From an uncultured Helicobacter sp. (GTDB taxonomy: Bacteria > Campylobacterota > Campylobacteria > Campylobacterales > Helicobacteraceae), in contig CALUTE010000016.1 in NCBI GenBank assembly GCA_944323645.1, positions 1-47,120 on the forward strand: 47,120 nucleotides of DNA, in the 5' to 3' direction. Below are positions 26,203 through 34,167 of the stretch, one piece after another. Numbering within the stretch: position 1 is the first letter of the stretch; each line of letters begins with the position of its first letter. Under the pieces are notes generated by a model, which made no database searches, had not been told where the DNA came from, and was given only the letters and a program-made list of their open reading frames with translations. Made by a program: the position numbers and the translations under genes.

Positions 26203-27319
26203 TTATTTAGTATTCCATACAGGGTTTTTAAGCACCCAGTGCCCAAAACTATCTTTTATAAATAAATCGCGATTATAAAAACGATCAATAATCGCCCAAA
26301 ACTCACTTTCTCTATACCCAGCAAAGCGACAAAAATCCTCCACGGCTTTTGGGTCAAGATTGTGGTCGCGCTCGCGCACAATCTCTATAGCTTCATCACG
26401 ACTCATCATTCCATAGCGAACAAATCGTGCCGCATAATCAGTTGCACACGCATGACCAAACTTAGGATATTTCATCCAAGCATGCACAAGGTACGCTACA
26501 GAATCCACTTGATCAAAATTTTCTGCACACATACTTCTATCCCATTCATTATTCAAATCGTGAAAGCCGCGTGATTTTGCAAAAATATAGTTTGAATAGG
26601 AATTCCAAGGGACAAAATAAGAAAGATAAATTGGATCTAGCTTGTTAAAATCTGAAGGGGGGGGGGGCAATAGTAAGATCAAGATCTTTGCGTGTAATCG
26701 AATCATCAATGATTTCATCAAGAGGTATATCGCTTGCAACACCATTGCTTAAAATTGCACGCGCACTATAAGTTTCCTCGCTATCGCTACCACCATATTC
26801 ATAGCTGACATTCTCACCATATACGAGGAGTGGTGTGTTGAACTTAAGTGCCATATGAATAGGATATGTATAAATCAACCTATCAATAAACCAAGTGGGC
26901 TTCCCATACTGTTCAAAAGTTTTGCGCATTAATACCTTTTGTGTGCGTATATCTGGCTTCAAGGTAATAAGATGACAACCAAACTCTTCAGAAATGTTGC
27001 GCAAATTATGCTTACCTGCTTCAGTCATTGAGAAATTATCCTCTACAGAAAACAAGATTGGGTTAAGCCCCATAACTTCTTTCATCATATAGGTTTGAAA
27101 ATGTGAATCTTTACCGCCACTAACAGCAATCGCACAATCCCAAGAAGAACCATTGCTTCCACGATATTTATCACAAAGTCTTTTAAACTCTTCAAAACGC
27201 ACTTCATAATCTACTTTTTGCTTGCGTTCGTGATTTTTGCAAGGCATACAAACACCATCGCTATCAAAAGCAATACCTGGTCGCGTATCAGGCATCACAC
27301 ATTTTTTACAATACCGCAT
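26203..27319 (-). CDS. Phase-variable N-acetyl sugar amidotransferase (PseA/PtmG-like), OFF as sequenced
   Basis: The start is the ATG at 27319 with AAGGAG five bases upstream. The N-terminus has two CxxC pairs (C4/C7 and C24/C27) in a context typical of the family (CKKCVMPDTRPG), and a PP-loop SGGKDS at residues 67-72 for ATP-dependent amide activation. At about residue 218 a tract of 11 C shifts the frame and the protein would end after 224 residues. With 10 or 13 C it continues into the conserved C-terminal part (LDPIYLSYFVPWNSY, DQVDSVAYLVHAWMKYPKFG, ATDYAARFVRYGM), about 371 residues in all. Homologues make acetamidino derivatives of pseudaminic or legionaminic acid for flagellin. It heads the three-gene cassette. 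Confidence 0.85.
26657..26667 (-). repeat. Poly-C phase-variation tract (11 C on the coding strand)
   Basis: Eleven consecutive G on the plus strand inside the amidotransferase gene, encoding a proline run (APPP). Ten or 13 bases would restore the frame. Confidence 0.9.
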
Positions 27320-27434
27320 TAAGACTCCTTTTATTTGAGGTAAGGAGGATTCTAACATAAATAATTTAAAGATAAGCTTTCTGCCATTACGCAGCACGCT
27401 TTCGTATCCACCTTACCCACAAGGATTATTTAAC

Positions 27435-27443
27435 TTTATAGCA
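27435..27443 (-). promoter_or_regulatory. Candidate extended -10 promoter of the phase-variable cassette
   Basis: On the minus strand TGCTATAAA stands about 115 bases upstream of the amidotransferase ATG and would leave a long leader of roughly 108 bases. It is the best promoter match between rpmE and the cassette. Confidence 0.4.
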
Positions 27444-27566
27444 CAATACCAAATAATCTAAGTACTTATAAATTCCATATCTTTTCGCACTATCTTTGAA
27501 AAGTTACAAAACATATATTATGTAAATAGAAGCAAGCTCCCTCTTAAAAGAATTTTTAATATTTTT

Positions 27567-27575
27567 TGCTATAAT
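27567..27575 (+). promoter_or_regulatory. Extended -10 promoter of rpmE
   Basis: TTGCTATAAT, a consensus -10 box with an extended TG, lies about 34 bases upstream of the rpmE ATG and presumably starts the rpmE-rsmI-rlmB operon. Confidence 0.6.
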
Positions 27576-27608
27576 TTCAGCTTTTACTATGTTATTAAAG
27601 GATTGTTT

Positions 27609-27812
27609 ATGAAAAAAGGTATCCATCCAGAATATGTCCCCTGCAAAGTAACTTGTGTTACAAGTGGCAAGGAAATCGAGGTTCTTAGTACCAAACCACA
27701 GCTTCGTATTGATATTTCTAGCTTTTGCCACCCTTTTTATACTGGTAGCGACAAAATAGCCGATGCTACAGGAAGAGTCGAAAAATTTAGGCAAAAATAC
27801 AATCTTAAATAA
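27609..27812 (+). CDS. rpmE: 50S ribosomal protein L31
   Basis: A 67-residue ribosomal protein recognisable from MKKGIHPEYVP at the start, CHPFYTGSDKI in the middle and the C-terminal ATGRVEKFRQKYNLK. Two of the positions that form the CxxC zinc pairs in zinc-type L31 are not cysteine here (VTCVTSG and SSFCHPF), so it may bind zinc weakly or not at all. AAAGGA six bases upstream selects this ATG. The 3' end is followed within 11 bases by rsmI, the same order as in H. pylori. Confidence 0.95.
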   Translation: MKKGIHPEYVPCKVTCVTSGKEIEVLSTKPQLRIDISSFCHPFYTGSDKIADATGRVEKFRQKYNLK

Positions 27813-27822
27813 CTCTAAGCCT

Positions 27823-28680
27823 GTGCTAACACTAATTCCCACGCCTATTGGAAATCTCAAAGATATTACATTACGAAGTATAGAAGCACTAGGACGTGCG
27901 GAAGTTGTATTATGTGAGGATACTAGAATCGCAAAAAAACTCTATACGCTTTTGCAAGGACGTTTTGCAGAAATTATCAATTCATTACGTATGGTCTCCT
28001 CTGCTATAAGCTTAGATTCTAATACGAAAACATTTATATCATTTCATACGCACAATCAGAATGATTATCTCGCTTCACTTTCACCAGATTTTTTCACAAA
28101 AGAAATCATCTATCTTAGCGATGCAGGGTCGCCAAGTATATGTGACCCTGGGGCTGCTCTTGTAGCATATGCTCAAACACATAATCTCCCTTATGAAGTA
28201 TTGCCCGGCTGTTGTGCCCTCACTACTGCTTGGGCATTTAGTGGTATCGCCTCGCAAGGATTTGTATTTGGTGGATTTTTAGCACACAAGCAAAAAGATA
28301 GGCATATTCAGATTCTACACCTTATAACTTCTAATTTGCCTGTGATTGTTTATGAAAGCCCTCATCGACTACTAGAAACGCTCAAAGATCTCATCTTCCT
28401 TCTCCCAGATGCATCACTATTTGCAATAAAAGAAATGACAAAATTACACCAACAACACTTTTTGGGAACACCAACAGAAGTTTTAAAGGCACTCCACTCA
28501 ACAAATATACAAGGAGAGTGGGTTCTTATTATCCAAGCAAACACAAAAGCAAGTCTTACTCTTTATGAAGATGATATTTGTGCATTGCCACTTGCACCAA
28601 AAACCAAAGCTAAACTCTTAGCACGCCTCCATAAGACAAGTACAAAACATATTTACAAAACTCTACTAGAAAATACCTAG
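27823..28680 (+). CDS. rsmI: 16S rRNA (cytidine-1402-2'-O)-methyltransferase
   Basis: SAM-dependent tetrapyrrole-methylase-fold enzyme that methylates C1402 of 16S rRNA near the P site. Family blocks: TLIPTPIGNLKDITLRS at the N-terminus, VLCEDTRIAKKL, SDAGSPSICDPGAALV, and VYESPHRLLETL. The start is uncertain. Related proteins begin almost directly at LIPTPIGNL, which points to the GTG at 27823, 11 bases after rpmE, although no clear Shine-Dalgarno is visible; an in-frame ATG at 27763, inside rpmE, would add 20 residues read from the rpmE coding sequence. rlmB follows after 11 bases. Confidence 0.92.
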   Translation: MLTLIPTPIGNLKDITLRSIEALGRAEVVLCEDTRIAKKLYTLLQGRFAEIINSLRMVSSAISLDSNTKTFISFHTHNQNDYLASLSPDFFTKEIIYLSDAGSPSICDPGAALVAYAQTHNLPYEVLPGCCALTTAWAFSGIASQGFVFGGFLAHKQKDRHIQILHLITSNLPVIVYESPHRLLETLKDLIFLLPDASLFAIKEMTKLHQQHFLGTPTEVLKALHSTNIQGEWVLIIQANTKASLTLYEDDICALPLAPKTKAKLLARLHKTSTKHIYKTLLENT

Positions 28681-28691
28681 GTGAGAGCAAT

Positions 28692-29381
28692 ATGATTATC
28701 TATGGAAAGCAAATTGTTTTTTATGCTATAAAACATCATAAAAATAAAATTTTAGAGTTTTATCTTGCCAAAGAAATGCCACAAGATGTTTTTCGCAAAC
28801 TACGTAAGCTCAATAAACCTATCTTGCGTCTTGATACCAAAAGGGCGCAAGCACTTGCAAATGGCAGAAATCATCAAGGTATTTTTGCCAAGATTATGCC
28901 ACTAGAACCAATACCCTTTGCCATCATTAAACAATACCAAAAAATCCTTGTATTATGTGGTATTAGCGATATGGGTAATATTGGAGGGATTTTTCGCAGT
29001 GCTTATGCATTAGGTATAGAAGCAATCCTCATTGCACATATCCAATCACCAAAAATCGAACAGATTCTGCGCGCCTCATCAGGTGCAGCCTTTGATATAC
29101 CCTTTTGTACAACAACAAATGTACTTGATGCTATCAATGAATTAAAAAATGCTGGATTTGCCTGTTATGGTGCAGATATGCAAGGAGAAAACATTGCAAC
29201 TTTTTACCCAAAAGAAAAATGGGCGCTTTTTTTGGGTGAGGAAGCACGTGGATTATATACTAAAATTACAAAAAAACTTGATAAAATACTAAGCATAAAA
29301 ATGTACCACGATTTTAACTCTCTTAACGTAAGTGTGGCGGCAGGCATAATGCTAGCATATTTAGATTCTAATAAAGGCTAA
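28692..29381 (+). CDS. rlmB: TrmH-family 23S rRNA 2'-O-methyltransferase (RlmB-like)
   Basis: A SPOUT-fold RNA methyltransferase of 229 residues. The short N-terminal L30e-like substrate-binding domain (IYGKQIVFYAIKHHKNKI) is followed by the SPOUT core with VLCGISDMGNIGGIFRSAYALG, LFLGEEARGLYTKI and a C-terminal knot NSLNVSVAAGIMLAYL. The N-G-N-xx-R and NVSVA motifs form the SAM-binding knot. RlmB methylates G2251 in the 23S P loop; assignment to that exact site is by family and by shared synteny with H. pylori. It is part of rpmE-rsmI-rlmB and abuts the next gene directly. Confidence 0.88.
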   Translation: MIIYGKQIVFYAIKHHKNKILEFYLAKEMPQDVFRKLRKLNKPILRLDTKRAQALANGRNHQGIFAKIMPLEPIPFAIIKQYQKILVLCGISDMGNIGGIFRSAYALGIEAILIAHIQSPKIEQILRASSGAAFDIPFCTTTNVLDAINELKNAGFACYGADMQGENIATFYPKEKWALFLGEEARGLYTKITKKLDKILSIKMYHDFNSLNVSVAAGIMLAYLDSNKG

Positions 29382-30347
29382 ATGATGGAAGAAAACTTAG
29401 AAAAACTACGGAAAATTGGCATCAAAGAAATCGCTAATCAAACAAAAATCTCAACATCAAGAATCCAGGATATTTTGGATAATAATTTTCAAAATATCCA
29501 AAGGGTGCATTTGGTAGGGTTTTTACAGATCCTTGAGCGCGAATACAAGCTTGATCTCTCTGATATCCTCAAAGCATTTGATGAGTATCATAACAAACAA
29601 ACTTCGCAAGAGCCTGAAAAAGTTGAAGTGCGAGATTTAAGTCTAGACACACAAAAACAGCGCTACGACACAATCGATGAACGCAAAAAACAAGCCAACT
29701 CTAAACAGAAGTTTTATTTCACGCTTGTATGCGTAGTTGTCGTGATTCTCATATATTTACTCTACCAAAACATTGCAAGCAAATATACCAAAGAAATGCC
29801 AGCAGAGGAATCAAAATCGCCAACAATCATTATTGAAAATGGCGAAAATGAAGAAACTATTATAATTGATGATGCAACCTCATCAAACATACAATCCGAT
29901 ACTCCACAAGAACAAGAATCACAGAATTCAACACAGATTCCAGACGAAAACGTGCTTGATGTTAGTGTACAGGACATAACAGATTCTACGCAAAACTCAG
30001 AATCTAATACTACCAGTGTATCCGATCAAGCACCACAAAATAACACGGAAGCTAAAAGTAAAAATATGCTTATCTCTACAGATGTTATGCTATGGTTTGA
30101 TATTGTCGATCTAGATACCAATCGTAGAAAGTATCAAGGTGTAACAAGCACCACCTATTCAATCAAAACTGACAACCATCGTTGGCTACTCGCCTTTGGG
30201 CATAGCAATTTTAATCTCACAATGAATGGCGAACCTTTCACCTTTGAAAAAGGCAGTTACCCACTATATTTTATCTATGAGCCAGACAATGGATTCAGAA
30301 AAATTGATCCTCAAACATATAGGCGACTTTCCGAACAGGCACGATGA
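29382..30347 (+). CDS. RodZ-like membrane protein: HTH-like cytoplasmic domain, one TM, periplasmic domain
   Basis: A 321-residue protein of unknown function, conserved next to rlmB in Helicobacter. The N-terminus (KEIANQTKISTSRIQDIL, residues 15-32) looks like a helix-turn-helix of the kind found in RodZ. Residues 111-129 form one membrane helix. A long acidic Ser/Thr/Gln-rich linker (about 135-225) follows, then a compact periplasmic beta domain (VMLWFDIVDLDTNRR, HSNFNLTMNG) resembling the DUF4115 domain of RodZ. This order suggests a morphogenesis or cytoskeleton-linked protein, but I cannot confirm homology. It starts directly after the rlmB stop and overlaps the next gene by four bases (ATGA). 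Confidence 0.6.
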   Translation: MMEENLEKLRKIGIKEIANQTKISTSRIQDILDNNFQNIQRVHLVGFLQILEREYKLDLSDILKAFDEYHNKQTSQEPEKVEVRDLSLDTQKQRYDTIDERKKQANSKQKFYFTLVCVVVVILIYLLYQNIASKYTKEMPAEESKSPTIIIENGENEETIIIDDATSSNIQSDTPQEQESQNSTQIPDENVLDVSVQDITDSTQNSESNTTSVSDQAPQNNTEAKSKNMLISTDVMLWFDIVDLDTNRRKYQGVTSTTYSIKTDNHRWLLAFGHSNFNLTMNGEPFTFEKGSYPLYFIYEPDNGFRKIDPQTYRRLSEQAR

Positions 30348-31177
30348 TGCACAAGAAGCAATGTTTTTTTGCCCGCTCTACTCTTATATGGATCTTATTT
30401 TGTAGCATAGTTTTTGGAGATATGCTTGATGATAAAATCCAAGAACTCATTGGGACAACAACCTATTCGCAAAATAAAAATTTTATTAACACCATTTTTT
30501 CCAATCGGGCAAAATTCTATCTTGATAGCAATCAGCTCAATATTGGCGCAATTGCATACGAGCTAAAAAACAATGGTTTACTTATGCTTAAGTTTCCAAA
30601 ACCAATGGATCTTAGCGTTTCTTTTAGTGCGCAGGCTTCTCCAATCATTCTAAGCTATACACTCAACAACGTGCTTTCCTCCATGGGATATTCCTATTTT
30701 TTAGTCTCTCAAGCAAGCAAAATCAATAACACCTCCACCATTAGATTCTCGCTTATCACTGAACACGCACTTGACCCAATGATTCTTCTTAGTGAATTAC
30801 AAAAAAGAGGTTTTTCTCTAAAAGACATTATGCGCAATAGTATCAATGAATGGGCATATATAGTTGAGGCACGCAATCCTACCTTGCTCAACGCCAAATC
30901 ACTTGAGACAAAGGGTACGCTCTCATTACGTGAAGTGAGTGGGCAGTATTGGTTTCGTGTCGTAAAAAATGGAAATCTAAAAATTAGTGCTAATCCCAAA
31001 TGGACACCCCGTATCGTATGCTATAACAAAAATCTAGAAATTACGAACCTCATTATCGAACGCAACCCCAAAAATTCAATCAATATGCGTATTGATGATC
31101 GTATCGCATTTATTATGATAACAGATGTGTATAATCCCGATATTATCAAACAAATCGAAGTGGAGTTTTTGCCTTAA
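30344..31177 (+). CDS. Conserved periplasmic protein of unknown function
   Basis: A 277-residue protein with an N-terminal signal or anchor segment (STLIWILFCSIVFGDML). The rest is soluble, mixed alpha/beta, with no cysteine pairs or catalytic motif that I recognise. Segments NRAKFYLDSNQLNIGAIAYE and LSLREVSGQYWFRVVKNG look like conserved family blocks. Its ATG overlaps the stop of the RodZ-like gene by four bases, so the two proteins are made together and may form a complex across the inner membrane. Homologues lie in the same position in H. pylori, from memory of that genome's order. Confidence 0.6.
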   Translation: MMHKKQCFFARSTLIWILFCSIVFGDMLDDKIQELIGTTTYSQNKNFINTIFSNRAKFYLDSNQLNIGAIAYELKNNGLLMLKFPKPMDLSVSFSAQASPIILSYTLNNVLSSMGYSYFLVSQASKINNTSTIRFSLITEHALDPMILLSELQKRGFSLKDIMRNSINEWAYIVEARNPTLLNAKSLETKGTLSLREVSGQYWFRVVKNGNLKISANPKWTPRIVCYNKNLEITNLIIERNPKNSINMRIDDRIAFIMITDVYNPDIIKQIEVEFLP

Positions 31178-31210
31178 TCATGCTTAGACTTAATAAACAA
31201 GGAGCAGAGA

Positions 31211-32443
31211 ATGTTTGATGAGATTCAGTTTGAAAAAATAAAGCGTTTGCCTAAGTATGTGTTTGCAGCCATAAATGAGATCAAAATCCAAATGCGTCAA
31301 AGTGGCGAAGATGTGATTGACTTTTCTATGGGCAATCCAGATGGAGCCACACCGCAACATATCATCGACAAAATGTGCGAGGCTGCCCAAAAACCAAGAA
31401 ATCACGGATATTCTGTAAGTAAGGGAATCTATAAGTTACGCCTAGCAATTTGTAATTGGTATAAACGCACATACAATGTGGATTTAGACCCAGAAACTCA
31501 AGCCTGTGTCGTTATGGGTAGCAAGGAAGGCTATGCCCATCTTGTGCAAGCGATCACAAATCCCGGCGATAGTGCTGTGGTGCCAGAGCCAGCATATCCT
31601 ATCCACTCCTATGCCTTTATCCTTAATGGTGCAAATGTGCATAATTTTCCTATCAAATGGAATGAAAATATGGAACTTGATGAAGATGATTTTTTTGCTA
31701 ATCTCACACAAACTCTTTGTGAAAATGTCCCTAAACCAAAATTTGTCGTGGTAAATTTCCCGCATAATCCAACCACCACGATTGCTTACAAAAGTTTTTA
31801 TGAGCGGCTTGTGGCTCTTGCTAAAGAGGAGAGATTCTACATTCTTTCAGATATTGCGTATGCCGAGCTTTGCTTTGATGGATACAAAACACCTAGTATT
31901 TTGGAGATTCCTGGGGCGACAGATGTGGCAGTAGAAAGCTATACATTGAGCAAAAGTTATAATATGGCGGGGTGGCGCGTAGGTTTTGTCGTGGGCAATG
32001 CTAAAATGGTGCAAGCTCTGCAAAAAATTAAAAGTTGGCTTGATTATGGAATCTACACACCTATGCAGATCGCTGCTACAATCGCGCTTGATGGAGATCA
32101 AAGCTGTGTTGAAGAGATAAAAACAAAATACCAAAAGCGTATGGAAGTGCTTGTAAAGTCTTTTGGTGAAGCTGGTTGGGAGATGAAAAGCCCAAAAGCA
32201 AGTATGTTTATTTGGGCAAAACTTCCTAGTTGTGCAGAGCATTTAGGAAGTATGGAATTTTGCAAAAGACTTTTGAAAGAGGCTAGAATCGCAGTAAGTC
32301 CGGGTGTTGGCTTTGGGCATCATGGTGAGGGTTATGTACGTTTTGCGCTTATTGAAAACGAAAAGCGAATCCGCCAAGCTGCCAAAAATCTGAAGATTTT
32401 CTTGCGCACATTACAACAAAATAACCAGAGTAGTAAAAACTAA
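31211..32443 (+). CDS. alaC: Alanine transaminase AlaC-type aminotransferase
   Basis: A PLP-dependent fold-type I aminotransferase of 410 residues. It closely follows the E. coli AlaC sequence in many blocks: RLPKYVF, DVIDFSMGNPDGATPQHI, HGYSVSKGIYKLR, MGSKEGYAHL, VPEPAYPIH, and the PLP lysine K248 in TLSKSYNMAGWRVGF, then VSPGVGFGHHGEGYVRFALI. AlaC interconverts pyruvate and glutamate with alanine and 2-oxoglutarate. Aspartate or LL-diaminopimelate activity cannot be ruled out from sequence alone. AAGGAG lies upstream. It is the last gene before a 376-bp gap. Confidence 0.85.
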   Translation: MFDEIQFEKIKRLPKYVFAAINEIKIQMRQSGEDVIDFSMGNPDGATPQHIIDKMCEAAQKPRNHGYSVSKGIYKLRLAICNWYKRTYNVDLDPETQACVVMGSKEGYAHLVQAITNPGDSAVVPEPAYPIHSYAFILNGANVHNFPIKWNENMELDEDDFFANLTQTLCENVPKPKFVVVNFPHNPTTTIAYKSFYERLVALAKEERFYILSDIAYAELCFDGYKTPSILEIPGATDVAVESYTLSKSYNMAGWRVGFVVGNAKMVQALQKIKSWLDYGIYTPMQIAATIALDGDQSCVEEIKTKYQKRMEVLVKSFGEAGWEMKSPKASMFIWAKLPSCAEHLGSMEFCKRLLKEARIAVSPGVGFGHHGEGYVRFALIENEKRIRQAAKNLKIFLRTLQQNNQSSKN

Positions 32444-32572
32444 GCCATAGGACTATATATCGCACCTTGGCATTTTTACAAAATTTTTGGATTTAAGACA
32501 ACTCCAATACGCACGTTTCCTGCCCAATTTTTACTTCACATAAAACTTTTTAGTATAACAAAGCCTCTAAAT

Positions 32573-32606
32573 AGGTCAAAATTTACAGGTAAAGGTTTTT
32601 TGACCT
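32573..32606. repeat. Nested inverted repeat in the alaC-NSS gap
   Basis: AGGTCAAAA and TTTTGACCT form a perfect nine-base outer stem, and TTTAC-AG-GTAAA forms a second stem nested inside it. It lies about 130 bases after alaC and 180 bases before the NSS -10 box. Apart from this and the promoter, I see no gene or RNA in 32444-32819. Confidence 0.5.
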
Positions 32607-32782
32607 CTATAAACAATCTAAGATTCTGTCTAGCCTTATATAGGTGTCGTATCATACAGAATGAAAGTGCAAAATCTAGCTTTAGAGAATCTAAAGTGTT
32701 ACAAAGATTCTGATTCTAGTTTATAATCTAAATGGGATTAAGATCAATGCATAAGGCAGTGTAAGTTTTAAGGAATATTCGT

Positions 32783-32788
32783 TATAAT
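32783..32788 (+). promoter_or_regulatory. -10 box for the NSS transporter pair
   Basis: TATAAT in GTTATAATGCC lies 32 bases upstream of the first transporter ATG. It is the best promoter candidate for the whole NSS-NSS-xseB-hydrolase run. Confidence 0.5.
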
Positions 32789-32819
32789 GCCTTAGATTAC
32801 GAATTGTTGGGGCACATAA

Positions 32820-34157
32820 ATGAATGGTTTTTCTAAGTTTGGTTTTATTTTGGCGACGCTAGGAAGTTCAGTTGGGCTTGGGCATATTTGGCGTTTTCCT
32901 TATATGGCAGGTGAAATGGGTGGCAGTGCATTTGTATTATTATTTTTGATTCTAGCACTTTGTATAGGCACAAGCCTCCTTATAGCCGATATGATTATTG
33001 GTAATAAAGGACAAAGCGATGTCATTCATTGCTTTGCGAATCTAGACTCTAGCCCTAAGAGACACTGGGGTTTTGTAGGGATTATCCTACTTGGTGGTCC
33101 TTTGATTTTATCATTTTACGCAGTGGTTTTAGGGCAGATTTTGTATTATCTTTTTTGGGTAAGCTTTTCTCTACCAAATGATATGGCAAGCTCGCAAGCC
33201 ATTCTTTATGCGCTTAAAACCGACAAGATCTCTTATCAGATTCTAGGCTTTAGCGTAGTTTTGGGGCTAACAGGACTTATTGTCTCACTTGGTGTAAAAG
33301 AGGGAATAGAGCGGTTAAATGTCGTACTTATGCCACTACTTTTTATTATTTTTATTGGACTTTTGGTATATGCTGCTTTTCAGCCTGCTTTTTGGCAAGC
33401 AGTGCATTTTTTGTTTGATTTCAAATACCAAGCGATTAATGCCAATGTTGTTGTTGCAGCAATGGGGCAAATGTGTTTTTCACTCTCACTTGGCGTTGGA
33501 ATCATCATCACCTACGCTGCTTCAACCAATCAAAAGCAAAATCTTCTTGAAAGTGCTCTATATATTGTGCTATGTGGAATTCTTATTTCTCTTATTGCTG
33601 GTGCTATGATTTTTACCTTTGTGTATGAATATGGTGTAGAAGTTGCAGAAGGAACAGGGCTTGTGTTCAAAGCATTACCCATTGCCTTTAGTAAAATGGG
33701 GTTTGCAGGTGTTATTATCTCCGTGCTCTTTTTCTTAGGGCTTGCATTTGCAGGCATCACCTCAACTATCTCACTTCTTGAACCAAGTGTTATGTACTTT
33801 GTCCAAAAACACAACAAAGAGCGCAAAACAACCACGTGGCTTATTGTGTTAGCAATTTATATTGTTGGGCTTATATTGATTTTTTCGCTTTATAAAGATT
33901 CTGCGGTAAATCTTAGCGTTTTTGGCAAAGCCCTTTTTGTATGGGTTGATGCTGCTAGTTCATCAGTTATTATGCCTTTTGGAGCATTGCTTAGTGTGAT
34001 TTTTATTGGCTATGTTGTGGGTGAAGAACGCATACGTTTGATGACAAAAAGTTTTTTAAGCGATAGAATGTTTAGGCTATGGTTTTTTATCATACGTTAT
34101 GTCGCTCCACTTGTTGTGCTTATTGCTTGGATTGGCGTTGTTCTAGAATCTAGCTAA
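32820..34157 (+). CDS. Neurotransmitter:sodium symporter family transporter, copy 1
   Basis: Sodium-coupled amino-acid-type symporter of the LeuT/SNF fold, 445 residues with about eleven helices. The N-terminal signature GFILATLGSSVGLGHIWRFPYMAGEMGG is the TM1 substrate- and Na+-binding region (GxxxGLGnxWRFPY). The family's helix 6 region appears as SLGVGIIITYA, and helix 8 as LFFLGLAFAGITSTISLLEP. It is followed ten bases later by a paralogue. Residues 18-204 are encoded by DNA identical to copy 2. Substrate unknown; H. pylori carries a comparable tandem pair. Because the first five helices are shared, any difference in transport must come from the C-terminal half. Confidence 0.9.
   Translation: MNGFSKFGFILATLGSSVGLGHIWRFPYMAGEMGGSAFVLLFLILALCIGTSLLIADMIIGNKGQSDVIHCFANLDSSPKRHWGFVGIILLGGPLILSFYAVVLGQILYYLFWVSFSLPNDMASSQAILYALKTDKISYQILGFSVVLGLTGLIVSLGVKEGIERLNVVLMPLLFIIFIGLLVYAAFQPAFWQAVHFLFDFKYQAINANVVVAAMGQMCFSLSLGVGIIITYAASTNQKQNLLESALYIVLCGILISLIAGAMIFTFVYEYGVEVAEGTGLVFKALPIAFSKMGFAGVIISVLFFLGLAFAGITSTISLLEPSVMYFVQKHNKERKTTTWLIVLAIYIVGLILIFSLYKDSAVNLSVFGKALFVWVDAASSSVIMPFGALLSVIFIGYVVGEERIRLMTKSFLSDRMFRLWFFIIRYVAPLVVLIAWIGVVLESS
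32872..33432 (+). repeat. 561-bp direct repeat, copy 1 (shared by the two NSS genes)
   Basis: By eye this block is identical base for base to 34220-34780, offset 1348 bases. The identity begins at TTGGGCTTGGGC and ends at AAATACCAAG; on both sides the two genes diverge at once, including at silent positions. Confidence 0.9.
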
Positions 34158-34167
34158 AAGGATAGGT

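Noticed and set aside
24702-27319. Treating the three frame-broken genes as ordinary pseudogenes
   Set aside because: All breaks fall exactly in long G/C tracts, a well-known slippage substrate in Helicobacter, and the rest of each frame is fully conserved-looking with no other stop or frameshift.
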